Source of the DNA: Pseudevernia furfuracea
Taxonomy: Eukaryota > Ascomycota > Lecanoromycetes > Lecanorales > Parmeliaceae
Direction: 5' to 3'
Assembly (NCBI GenBank): GCA_022315425.1
Contig: JAIUPT010000002.1
Coordinates: 1 to 64,000 of the forward strand
DNA: 64,000 nucleotides
Below are positions 45,737-56,800 of this stretch, one piece after another (positions within the stretch are counted from its first letter, which is position 1; each line of letters begins with the position of its first letter). The notes beneath the pieces were generated by a model that did no database searches, was not told where the DNA came from, and saw only the letters and a list, made by a program, of their open reading frames with translations. Position numbers and translations under genes: made by a program.

Positions 45737-48526
45737 TCATGTGTGCTTGGCAAGCTTGAAATGCTGAAGAGCCTCTACAATGCCGCCAGCACACCTCTTT
45801 GACGCCTGCAGCAGGTTCATGCCTACATGGTCTAGAAACGTCCTGCCAAGTGAGTATGCAGTCTCACAGTGAAGATGCAGATCAACCAGAAAACAGGTTG
45901 AGTGACAGGTCCAGACTTTGTGTGACATGGCAGGCAATTCATTGTGACAATGTGTGCTGTGGCTGACAACACAGCCTGCTTTTGCCGCTTGGATTCTTTT
46001 GTGCCAGCACAGCTGTCATGCCAATGCAGAGATGCAGGTATACCTGAAACAGGTTGGCGATGGGTGTGCATGACACCACTTCTTCAGCTCAGGGTGTCAT
46101 TGGCGACCATGCAACCCCGCACTCCAGGCACAGCAAACAGCTCAATGTCATTGCCAAGTCACCGTTGACTAGCACACCATCCTTGGGCGCTCCCACCAGC
46201 TCTTTCACCTGCAACGCAAATCAGTAAAGATTACTTGCAGGCCGATGCCTACGACCACTGCTTGTACATTCACTCGCCAGCAGCCCTAGCTTGCTCTAAT
46301 TGGCCAGTCAAGATGCCTAATGGAGACTGCATTAGGTCAGCACACCAGCAAGTTGCTGATGTATTGCATGTATGGCTTGCATGGTGATCATCAGCCATAG
46401 CAACATGCATGCTGTGCTGAAGGTGCAGCACCAGTGAGGTGTATTTGGCAACCTGCATCAATGCAACAGTACCAGTCGCGCAGCAGCTTGTGCTAATCAG
46501 AGAAGGCTGCAAACTGCACCACAACGTTGCATGACAGGCAAAGCAGGTCAAGATACAGAGAAACACAGATACAGAAGAAACGAGACAGATGCATGCAGTG
46601 CAGAGGGACGGGTGTAATTAATCTGTAGCAATGTTGATGTGAGTGACATACCTCACCAAGGAGGAACTCCAGGCCCTTGCCTTTACTAGCATGCTGTGGC
46701 AGAATATCCAGGTCTGCTCCCCCACTGTAGATCACCTTGGCTGTCACACCTGCACATGCGACAACACTCAGAGGTGGCAGCTGATTGGTAAGCTGTACAA
46801 GGCAGATGAATGCGGATGATGGAATGCAGATATGTCAGCGTAATTGAGCAATCAACGAGGTACCAGCTATATGTGCTGAGCTGCTTTGTGTACTGCGCTA
46901 CGCTGTGTGTGGAAAATCCAGGTCTCTGAGCTGGCTTGATTTTATACAAGGAGGGCTAATGCAATAGTGTCTGTGAGTGTTGAGTCAGCTGCGTCCTGAT
47001 TGTGAGTCTATGCTCAGACACAGCTGGGGATAAGCATGGATCAAAATGACCAAGTTCAGCCAATCCAGGAAGATTGCGTGCCATCACACTTTGCCAATAT
47101 CAACAGTGCAGGTTCATCATGACATGGTGTGCTCAGATGCCCAAATGACAGCAATATGCACTGACAGTGAAGCTGTTTTGGCGACGACAAATGTGCTAAC
47201 ATTGGCTGAATCCTTTGAGTAATATTCTAAGGATATAGAAGAGTGGTACAGAAGTGCAAATCACAAGTAATACATTGCTCAACATCAATCAAGGAACACA
47301 TTCCCTCAGTGAAACATTCCCTCAGTGTCGTGCTGCTGCAGAGAACTTTTTGCATGAATTGGAAGAGATCATACCTGCAGCCTGGAGCTTGTGCTCAAGC
47401 TGTGACACTACCTTTTCAGCAGCATCACCCTTGACTGATACAATATAGCTCAGCTTATGTGGCCGCTGCTCGCTTTCGCTCTGCAGCGTATGCAACATGT
47501 CATCCAGCATGTCAAGCAGATGTAATTCCTAAAGTAAGAATAGGCAAGTCTAGGTTGGGATGGCATATATTGTGTCAAAAGCCACAGGGACGTGAAGATG
47601 CAAACAGATTGATCACAAATAAATGATGGTAATATGCATTCAGCTTCAAGATTGCTCACTCTGCATGACAGCTGATTTGTTTGATGTGGGCATGCCATCC
47701 TCGGCACATCAGCATTTTAAGGGCTGATGCATTTGCAAGCAGAAATAACACTGCATGACATCCAGGATGGTAGTTGATGGCATAGCTTGAGAAGGCAAAC
47801 CTGAGGCTTCAGCTCACTGAGCTGCGCAGCTGCCTCAAGAGCAGCTTTTCTGTTCCAGCCTTGGTCTAACAACTGTGTCCATTTCTTGTCTGGCTGTGGC
47901 TCTGCACCATCTGAGCCTGGCTTCTCAAAGAAGATCTCTGTTCCAACAGAGCAGATAAGCACATCTGGAACACCCAGTGGCACTTCTTCCTGTCAAGTTA
48001 TCAATCTGTTTATCACTTATGCAGATTGGCTATCAGTTTGCAACAGTATTTTTGCAACTGATTGCCACCATGATGAACAGCATTGTGCAACTCGTCAGCA
48101 TCATAATGCATGAAGCACTGTGACTGTATCCAGTCCATTGCTCAAACTATCTGGGTGTACAAGCAACAGCAAACAGGGTGCAGGACCAATTGTTTATGAT
48201 ATAGGAGATGCAGCAGACAAATTGCTAAGTTACCCGGAGCTCATTGTACAGCTTGAGGGAACGCCCTGTTGAGAACACTAGCAACAGTCTTGAGCAAACT
48301 CAGACTGCCAAAGCTTGTTGAAGGCGTGCAATGATGTGTTCTCTTGTCGTCATGATCAACCTGCAAACCAACATCTAACACATGTTATAGGTAGGACACA
48401 GCGGCCGAACCCTGTGACTTGGCTGCCGGACAAGGCAGACCCGTACACACTGATGCTCACCATAGTCCAGTCCAGGTCCGACACCAGAATAAATTTGAAT
48501 GGCTTGTTCAATACTGAAGCAGCCAT
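45737..48526 (-). CDS. SPP: Sucrose-phosphate phosphatase (HAD superfamily)
   Basis: Last step of sucrose synthesis: sucrose 6-phosphate to sucrose, in the cytosol. Seven minus-strand exons: 48526-48461, 48360-48234, 47989-47801, 47528-47375, 46749-46652, 46208-46044, 45842-45737; about 302 residues once frame breaks are allowed for. Motif I is VSDLDWTMV (DxDxT), motif II FSTGRSLKLYNELR, then SVGTEIFF, the lysine region ASKGKGLEFLLGE, and VLVNGD..NDIELFAVPG (the GDSGND motif). It ends RCAGGIVEALQHFKLAKHT. There is no plant C-terminal S6PP_C domain, as in short algal/cyanobacterial forms. Four apparent one-base deletions are needed: near 48341 (AAG/GAG), near 48285, in the GDSGND motif near 46158, and near 46106. 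All other junctions are in phase. Assignment firm; whether the copy is functional depends on those four sites. Confidence 0.92.
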
Positions 48527-49513
48527 GGCAGAAGCAGCGCAGCGTGCTCTGATCGCTGGCCTCGATTGGGCTGTTTTGTTCAAAACTTGGAGGTTGTTCA
48601 GGATCAAAGGAAGAGCTGACGTTATGCACTGTCTGTGTTTGCAGAGACGCCTAGGCCAATGTCGGCTTGCTTGCAGCTGCTCTGCTGAAAGAATCGGAAT
48701 ACGCACGCAGATCTCCGCCAGTGCGCACAAACTGAGTCTGCCAGTCAGTTGGCAGCACAAGTTGACCAAACAGATCCGACTTTGATGCTGAACCAACTTG
48801 CTTGATTGACGGTGCTATTTGCAGGACTGCAACACCACATTTTGGCAGTCACAGCTGTGCAAAAGGCATACTGCTGAAAGTCAGAAGCATGCTGGAGACT
48901 ATTGGAGTCTTCAGTGCCAATAAGGCCTTTGAAAATGATGCCTGACATGGGTGGGGTCATGCACATCAGCCAGATGGCTGCTGAACATAGCTTACCCATA
49001 CAGACTTTCAAACATCATGATCTTGACCTGTAAAGTCAATGATAAGGCTATGAGTAGGCTGAATGAAACCAGCAATGCAGTTGAATTAGCATTCCATGCA
49101 CAGGTGTAGACCTGAACGGCGGCGCCACATTCTGTGGCAAGCATCGATGTTGTCACACTACATCTGAACGTTTGCTAACATTCACACTGCTTTATGCATA
49201 GTCATGTATGCTATGGTGGCAAGGGGTAACCTCCATTTGCTTGCAAGTCAACCTCATACAGGCAGAACAGAACAATGAGTTTGTGGAGTGGCTGCAGAAT
49301 ATACTGCGTAGCTGCAGGAAATAAGCAATTTAGATATTCATCAGGAAATGAGATGCTTCACACCTAAACGTCAAGGTGGATGAGAAGGTCGAAACAAGCT
49401 TTGCGAAAAGCATGTGTGGCAGTGCAAAAGGCTGTCTGCACCTAGGCTTGGGGCATCATGATGAGAAGCAACAAATAGTTTGTAACCACACTAGTTGTCT
49501 GAGCGCCAGACTC
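48527..49513. other. Intergenic region
   Basis: Upstream of the phosphatase gene and downstream of TIM21. No convincing exon; open frames on both strands overlap one another. Confidence 0.5.
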
Positions 49514-50709
49514 TCATGACTGCATCACTTGCAGCACATGACCAAAGCAAGCTGTGACACTGCCAAGGTCACTTGGATTTCTGGTAGGTTCGGCCTCTGT
49601 TTTTCCATGGGCAATGGCTACACTCTTTGAGACCGCAGTCCAGCACACATGGTATTGTGCTGTCTGGTATACAAGCAAGCATTGTTGTGACAGCAAGTGG
49701 CAGCTGTGGAACTGACTGACTAATACTGGGGTCCTATCAAAGACTAGCCGTTGTGGTGTGGGGTTGGTGACATCAACAAACAGAAACGCATACTGCCACT
49801 GCTTTGCTGCGTCTTGGTACATGTCTGCGCTGATCAATGCAGCGCCTGTGGGTCCTTTTGCGTGAAATTGCACCTGAACACACAGAAAGCTGATTCACAG
49901 CGGCCTGCCAACATCTGATGGCAGTCATGACATCATGTGGAGTGGAAGGTGCAAAAACAGAAACCACGCAGTCAACTGATGCAATACCTGAAAGTGCTCA
50001 GTGCCACTGTCGTCATTGTATGCTCGGTGAGGAATTCTCTGCCTAGCCGCTCTATTTTCTGCTTTCCTGGCCATAGCCACTGATAGGCGTCCCCAGTCTG
50101 ACTGTGACACGAGGGTCATCGCGCAATTTGTCTAGCGTCACGTTGAAGCATGTGTACTCCTTTGGTTGTATTAGCAGTGAGCTGACAGCTGTCCACAGCA
50201 GGGCAATGCCAAATCCAATGGCAGCTAGAATTACCAGTGAATACGAGGTGCCTTCGACAACACCCATAGGTCTTGTGGATGTGTTTGTCAGTGATCTCAT
50301 CAAAGTGTCTTTCTTGCTGACAACTGCCCTTTCGGCTTTATGCTGCTCTCTTGCGCTGCCGGCGAAAGCCCTGCCAGTGCCTGCTTGACCTGACAAGGGC
50401 CTTATGGCAAAAGATTGTCTGCACCGCGCCTGCACGAGACCATGATCATATAAGATTCAAAATGCTTCGAGCAGATCCACGCAACATCGTCAGCCATCTC
50501 AAGCTGCGCACAAGCTGACTCACCGCTTCAAGCCTGAGTTGTGTGAGGATGGCCGGTAAGCCTGGGACAGTACGTGCTGTTGAAGTCGAGAACGATGAAT
50601 GCAAGGCCGGGATGCTCTCTGCGGCGCTGGGAGAGTAGCTACAACTGCAGACACCTGAGCCCCGCTGAAGCACTCTGCTGATCAGTGTAGAGCCTCTACT
50701 CCGTGACAT
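49514..50709 (-). CDS. TIM21: TIM21-like mitochondrial inner-membrane protein
   Basis: TIM21 is a subunit of the TIM23 presequence translocase that contacts the outer-membrane TOM complex. Three minus-strand exons: 50709-50524, 50429-49988, 49873-49514. The N-terminus is a Ser/Arg-rich presequence (MSRSRGSTLISRVLQRG). A single membrane span follows (YSLVILAAIGFGIALLW), then the intermembrane-space domain: LRDDPRVTVRLGTPISGYG, RIPHRAYNDDSGTEHFQ, VQFHAKGPTGAAL, WQYAFLFVDVTNPTPQRLVF. Between GYGQESR and RAARQR the frame shifts at a run of four A residues near 50060-50063; three would restore it. The family ends soon after the NPTP segment, so the true stop is probably near 49740 rather than at the end of the open frame, possibly via another intron. 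Confidence 0.88.
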
Positions 50710-51280
50710 CGGATATTGCACCACTTCAAGCGAAGACAGTACCCGGTTCGACTGCTCGCAAATGTGCACCGCCAATGGAGACAGGTACAATGCGGTACGC
50801 GTTGTTTTCTGCGAGTGTTCTGCCTGTGCACATCGTGGTTTCGTTCGTCTACGCTTTGGAAACAATTGACTAAGCTGACTAGGCACCCTTCTTTATACGC
50901 AGGGCATGTCATGTTGGCACTCTCTCCTTTCACAACCAAGCTGGCCCAGTTTGTTGGTGGCTTCACAGGCACACCTGCCACGCACCAGCATGCGGATGCC
51001 TCATTGGTTACTTCAACAATACTTTCAAAGCATGACAGAGGTTGAGCATGCATAATATGACAGCAACAGCTACACATACATGCAGAAGCACAGGTGTGTC
51101 AACATGTTAGCGCTGAGCTACGGTACTGTCCTCTGCCTACTGCTTTGTTGTCTTCTCAAGCTTATCACAGTGAGGACATGAGGCTGCTTGCTCAGCACAA
51201 GTGCATGCTTGTGCTGATTCTGGCAGGATCAGGCCAACAGTGTTGCACCGACCCAGCCATATGGCAGTTGCTGTCCGCTA
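50710..51280. other. Short intergenic region
   Basis: Contains the TIM21 promoter and the TRAPPC2L 3' end. No exon recognised. Confidence 0.5.
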
Positions 51281-52080
51281 TCAGCTTGCTCCAAGAGATG
51301 TGACCATGGTACGCACACTGGCATCAAAGCGCTTAGAGGTCACTGACTGCAGAGACATCAGGAGACAACATGAAAGTCAGCCAATAACAGCAAACTGAGG
51401 GGGAGCAGATACTGCAGTTCTTTGCAGGCTTACCGTGCTTGTGGTGTAAAAGGGATTTGACACAGCGTCTACATAGGCTGTGTGAAATCTTTTGAACATC
51501 TGCAAATCAGCGTGCACTAGTGGCAGTACTGTCAGCTGCCTCTCATTCTGGGGACCAACTTCAAGTATTTTGGCCAGGTCTGGGCATTACTGCAGAACTG
51601 CGGCAGTTTCTTTCAGAATATGATGTATCCAAACGCACCATCCGCATCTCATCCTCCTTCTGCAGCATCTCATCCAGAACCAGCATAAACTTGATGCGTG
51701 TGTTGCTGATGTAGCCATACACCTTGAAGTCTTCAGTTGGATACAGCATGCCAAGATAGGTGTCAATTACTTCGCCTGGGGCTTTGCGAGGAGCAGCGAC
51801 TGCAAATGCCAGCTATAATTTAGCAAAGAACAAGAGCAGGACAAGTGTGGTGCACAGCAAGCTGTACCTTTCTCTTCCACAGCATCGAGAGCACAGTGTA
51901 CAATGTAGTGGAACTTCAATGCATCCTCCTGTTTGCCTTTGTTCTGGAAGACCTCAAGGTACAGAGGGTTATTCTGCATTCACAACCCAGCCCGTTAGGA
52001 CTACACCTTACCAGGAGGGACAGCAGGGCCTGATCACTGTAGCGCACCGTTTGTCCGAGCACAGCAGCACAAACAATCAT
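51281..52080 (-). CDS. TRAPPC2L: Trafficking protein particle complex subunit 2-like
   Basis: A longin-fold (sedlin-type) subunit of the TRAPP tethering complexes acting at ER-Golgi and Golgi membranes. Five minus-strand exons: 52080-52012, 51973-51868, 51799-51639, 51499-51434, 51346-51281; every phase agrees, giving 155 residues. Recognisable segments: MIVCAAVLGQ, NNPLYLEVF, LKFHYIVHCALDAVEEK, DTYLGMLYPTEDFKVYGYIS, IKFMLVLDE, FKRFHTAYVDAVSNPFY and FDASVRTMVTSLGAS at the C-terminus. These match the human and plant subunit along its whole length, slightly longer in the middle. No frame break, in contrast to the neighbouring genes. Start chosen at the ATG opening the first beta strand. Confidence 0.95.
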
Positions 52081-53431
52081 GCTGATTGTCGCATACAGAA
52101 TGAGTGCCAGAACGAGCTTCTATTCAGCAGACAGGGTCGAGTGCGCTGCGAAAGGAAGTTACACCTGATTCAAGCTGCTCAAGAACACCTGCTCAGGTGT
52201 GTGTCACGCTGTTTGGAAATGGCAACCAACGATTCTGGAGCTGGAATCCTGAATGTCAACCACCTTTCACAGCACAAAGGTCAAAACGCTGCTCGTTCGA
52301 TGGGAAGATGGCGATGCAGCTCCTCGCGAAAACAGAGATGCTCCGGAACCATAGGCAGTGCTTCAAATCCAGCCCTGACTTAACCGTGTGCCTGCCTGTG
52401 GAGCACTGTGCCAATAGCCCTACTATTGACTACATGATTTCCCAGAGTCTAACAACCGCCTGCCTGACTTATGACTAGCCTGAATCCGCAAGAGCACGAG
52501 AGAGTTCAAAACAACACTTCAGCGAGAAGCTTCATCTCGAAGTTAGGCTTGCAACTATTCAAAGCAAGGAAAGGCTTGAAAATTGTAGTGCTAGTGTCAC
52601 GGTGCCCTCACAGGGAGGCACAGTGCCCTTACAGGGAGGCACAGTGCCCTTACAGGGAGGCACAGTGCCCTTACACTGGCAGATCATGACTAGGGTTGGG
52701 TGTCAAGAAACAGAAGCATTCAAGGGCTGATAGAGCAGGTGTGACATGCTTTGCTGTGGTTATGTTCTTTGTCTACACTGTCACCATCAACACAGCGTGC
52801 GGCGTAGATGCAGGCTCCAGTCATTCTGTTGGACTAAAGCTTCCATTGCGCAAAGCAATACAGCCGGTTTAAAATGCTATTGTGACTTTGACAGGCTGCC
52901 AGGCAAAAGGATGTAGCGTACAGGTGTCTGCATATATGTGTATATTAGCAGGGATGCTGCTCCGCAGTATACACAAGCAACGAAGCTCTCAAAACTCGGT
53001 ATCAAAGCTGTTTCTGCCATACTGCAGTGACTACATTGGCTGTGCATTGAAATCTTGAAGGACAGTTGCATGAAGGTCCTGGAAAGCCTTCTCAGGATCA
53101 GCATGAAACAAGTCATGCTGATCCTTCATGTCTTGTCCTTGATGTTGGATCTTTCTCAACGCTTGACTGCACCTGCAACAAAGTATGCCTCACAGGCAGC
53201 CTAGCTTTAAGCTTGTATGTAGTGCAAGCTTGCCTGACAGCCATACTCCTGAACTCAAAGGTGAAGGTCAAGACGAGTCAAGTGTTGGACACATGTCAAT
53301 GCAAACGCCGATCATACTGGTGTTGTCCCATAGACAGTGCCCAGCCTGAACGCAGCTTATTGTCAAGGATACCTGAATAGGTCTGTCTGTTTCTTGGACA
53401 CTTAAACGGGGATGCTGTTCTTGACTCCGTT
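52081..53431. other. Intergenic region
   Basis: Probable upstream region of TRAPPC2L and downstream region of the small membrane protein, whose 3' exons could lie here. Contains the 21-bp minisatellite at 52601; otherwise nothing recognised. Confidence 0.45.
52601..52680. repeat. 21-bp minisatellite, ~4 units
   Basis: CAGTGCCCTTACAGGGAGG plus CA repeated nearly perfectly; the first unit has CTCAC in place of CTTAC. Confidence 0.95.
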
Positions 53432-53626
53432 TTACCCCTTCATCAGTGGGAATTCAAACAGTCGATTGGCAGCCTTTTGGTCGCAGCACCAGATTACGCA
53501 CGCGCAAGGCCAGCATATTATGCAAGCAAGTATGGCGAAAATGAATCCTAGTGTGGGTCCAATAATCTTGCACCGACAAGGGTTGTCAGTGTTTCCGACT
53601 TCGATACACAAAGGAAAGAAGAACAT
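53432..53626 (-). CDS. Small Cys-rich membrane protein
   Basis: 64 codons on the minus strand. A short N-terminus with CRC, one hydrophobic segment (GPTLGFIFAILACIICW) and a Cys-rich stretch (WPCACVIWCCDQ), then NRLFEFP. The hydrophobic helix followed by clustered cysteines suggests a small, possibly palmitoylated single-span protein; family not recognised. The sequence AAGGGG|TAAAACGG at the end could hide a donor, so further 3' exons are possible. Divergent from the RST1-like gene 189 bp away. Confidence 0.5.
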   Translation of the reverse strand: MFFFPLCIEVGNTDNPCRCKIIGPTLGFIFAILACIICWPCACVIWCCDQKAANRLFEFPLMKG

Positions 53627-53815
53627 CTTGTTCTAGCTGCTGTTGCAATTTGTGCCAGACAACGAGGTTTAACGCCGACGTCGCGACCGAATCGGTGGCT
53701 GGCGTTTCACACCACAAAGGGTCTCGAGAAGGGTTTTACTTGTATGTGGTGAAACGCTTGCCTGACAAGCGCGACAAGCCTTGACGCGTGCATCAATCGC
53801 TTGGGAGCTGTACAC
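53627..53815. promoter_or_regulatory. Short divergent promoter region
   Basis: 189 bp between the small membrane protein and the RST1-like gene. GC-rich, with CGACGTCGCGACCGAAT; no TATA box seen. Confidence 0.4.
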
Positions 53816-56800
53816 ATGAGCAAGCAGCTGCAGCAGCAAGTGGACCGCCTCCAGCATGAGCACCCTATCGTTCGGCGGTATGCAGTGGCGAGCATATTTC
53901 AACTGCTTGCGCAGCATAATACATACAACAGCAAGGCAGGACACGATGCGCTTCAAGAGTGCTTCAAGCAATCGAGCAAGGTCGCCAACTTTCTTGCCTG
54001 GTGCTGCTGGGCGACTTCTGCGTCCGTAGCATGTTGATCACATGCGGCATTGATGGCATGCAGTGATCTGGCCGACAAACATACTGACGGAAACCTAACT
54101 CAGCATGCTGCTCTCAGCCATATAGCGTCGTCGGTGAATTTTCACAACCAAAATGCTTGTTCTTTGCCATCTTGCAGGAGGTGACTGAGGAAACAGCACA
54201 ACAGCTGCATGCGTTTGTGCCTAAACCAGGTAACACACACCAGTTCAAGATCTGGAAGCAACACTGCCCAGTCGGTCATGTGCCATTGATCTACGACATG
54301 ACTGTAATGCAAAGCAACAGCCACAGATAGAGTTCTGACTTGCTGGGCGCAGGCTTCAGTATACGGGATGCAGTTGACATGATCTTGGCAGCTATTGCAG
54401 TTCCAGGTACTACCTCCTGGCTTTACAGGTCACGCGCTGTTATCACATCCCGCTGACTCATTGCTTTGATCAACATCCATCCTTGACATCCCCCTGACTC
54501 ATTGCTTTGATCAACAGCCATCTTTGACACCGTCGAAGCTAGCAGCAGCTGTAAAATCTGGTCAGTGCTTGATCTGTCTCATGAGTCACCTGTTGTGGGT
54601 TCAGGGGCAGTAGCTGTTGTGCCAAGCTTAGTGGATGGCCTGTTTGCCCTGCTACAGACTTTGGTGCATGGAGCTGGTGAGTGCTCCTGCAGCTCACATA
54701 CATATCATGAGTGACGCATCTCAGGCTGTTGGGCTTTGGCATGTGCAACACTGCATCAAATTCATCCACAACAAGCATGTGCCAAGCCCACAAAAGCACT
54801 TGCAAGGCCGTGTGTATAGGACCTTTGCTATGTGCGCTACCTTGTCAGCATTTACCTGTTACAATGATGATCAATTGATGCTGCATTGGCCCCTTGCCCT
54901 TAAGCCAATCACACGTAAAGCTTTTGCCGTGTGCAGACAGCTTGATTGTCTGCAAAGCTCACATGGCCTCGCAGCCATATGCTCTTGCAGCGCATGCAAT
55001 GCACGTTGGTGTTATTGCTTCTCCTGGCTACTAGTATCTGAATGTCCTGACAAGTCCACTGCAGATGCCTCTCAGCATCAATCAACAGCTGTTCCATTCT
55101 TGTGTGGCCTTCAGCAAGGGCTTCAACCTTGCAGCCCTTGAAGGCATGTTTTGGCTGTTATCCTGCCTTGCACTCACCATCACTGTGTTGCCAATAGTGG
55201 TTTTACTATAGTAACTGCACCTAAAACATCCCCACAATGCAGAACTGTCCCCAGACGTTTCTGAGTTTGCATTTCAGTTTAGAGATGACATTAAAATAGA
55301 CGTTTTGGGGTTGAAAAGAGCTTACTGCATGCAGAACAGGCACATCTGGGATCATGGCGGGCTCATCCATTGATCAAGGCACTGCTGGCACAGCCCCTTA
55401 GTCAACCCAGTCTGCTGCTTGGTATGCAGCGCATCCTCAATGCAGCTTCCCAAGCAGATGCTCAGCAGCCACAGCAGCTTCTGCAGCAGCTGCTGCTGCC
55501 CTTTGTGAGCTTTGTACTGTTGCAGCCTGACACACAAGGTGACTCCATCAAGCCTTTGCGTATTGCGTGTTGTTATAGCCTTTGTGGTAGATGGCTGTTT
55601 GTGGGACAACATGCAATGCCTAACTGCCAGAGTTATTTTGTGGCAGATGACTGTTTATGGGACTACATGCAATGCATGCTTGCCAGTGGAGGGCTGGCAG
55701 GCACATGTTTTGTCACAGAGGGCTGATCCATAGCTGGTGGCTGCTGTCTGCCCTGCTTTGTCAGTGCGGCCTTGCCTGAAAGAGCCCTTGCCATAGGAGA
55801 CTACATGTCATGTACTTTGACTCATACACCGCTTCATGTGACTGCATATTGAAGGCAAGCGCTTGGTACTCAGGAAGCTACTCAGGAATGCATATACCTG
55901 GGTCCAGCGACCATGACATGTTGCTGTGAATCATCAATTGATCATGTGTGTCATGCAGGCAAGCACATGGCCTTTAAGACAGGTCTGCATGCACAGCTGG
56001 CACGAGCAGTCTGCACTCTCCCATTGCTGCAACCATACATAACAGGGCATCTGGTATCATACCTGGCAGCCTACTCTTGGGGTGACCCCCTGGAAGCTGC
56101 CTGGCTCAGCAGTGTCATTCCTGACGTGGTTGATGCTGTACAAAGCGTGGAAGGGACCAGAGGTAAGCAGCTGCTGTTGGCAGGACCATATGCTTGCCCA
56201 TGCTTTGCCCATGCTTTGGATGGTATGTCTTGTGATGATCAGCATGTCCTGGTAAGTGCAAAGCAGCTTTCTGAGATATATTACCTCACAGTGATGCTGC
56301 TTGTCTCCCACCTTGGATTACAGCAAGGCGGACCCAAGCATGTTTTCCTTTCGAGCTACAAACTGCAGGTGTGTTCTGTGCTTCTGCTGAAGCATCTGCT
56401 TTTGACCTTGACCCATCTGGTGTTTTGCGGCTCAGCAGGCTGTTTCAACTGCGCATCTTCATCTTAGCCAGGCTGATGCACCAGGCTTGCGTTGTCTGTT
56501 GCGCACTGCTTTGTTCCTGATGCTCAAACCAGTCCTCTTTCCTGTTGTGGGGGCTTAGCTGGCAGATCAGCTTTTTGATATTCACTTGGTTTATGAGAAA
56601 CTTCGACTTTTGTCGTAGAGTCCCTGATACTCAACCTTGTTGGCTGCATAGCTCTCAGTCCGAGCTCATGCAGCAGTGTTATGTGCGCTCTTGCCATCTG
56701 GCTTGTTGCCATACCTTGTGCTTCCTTCTCAGCTGTTGTTAGGAAGCTGAGCCCAGCCTGAAGCAGCAGCTTGTGCTTGTTGGGCGTTCTACCATCTGCC

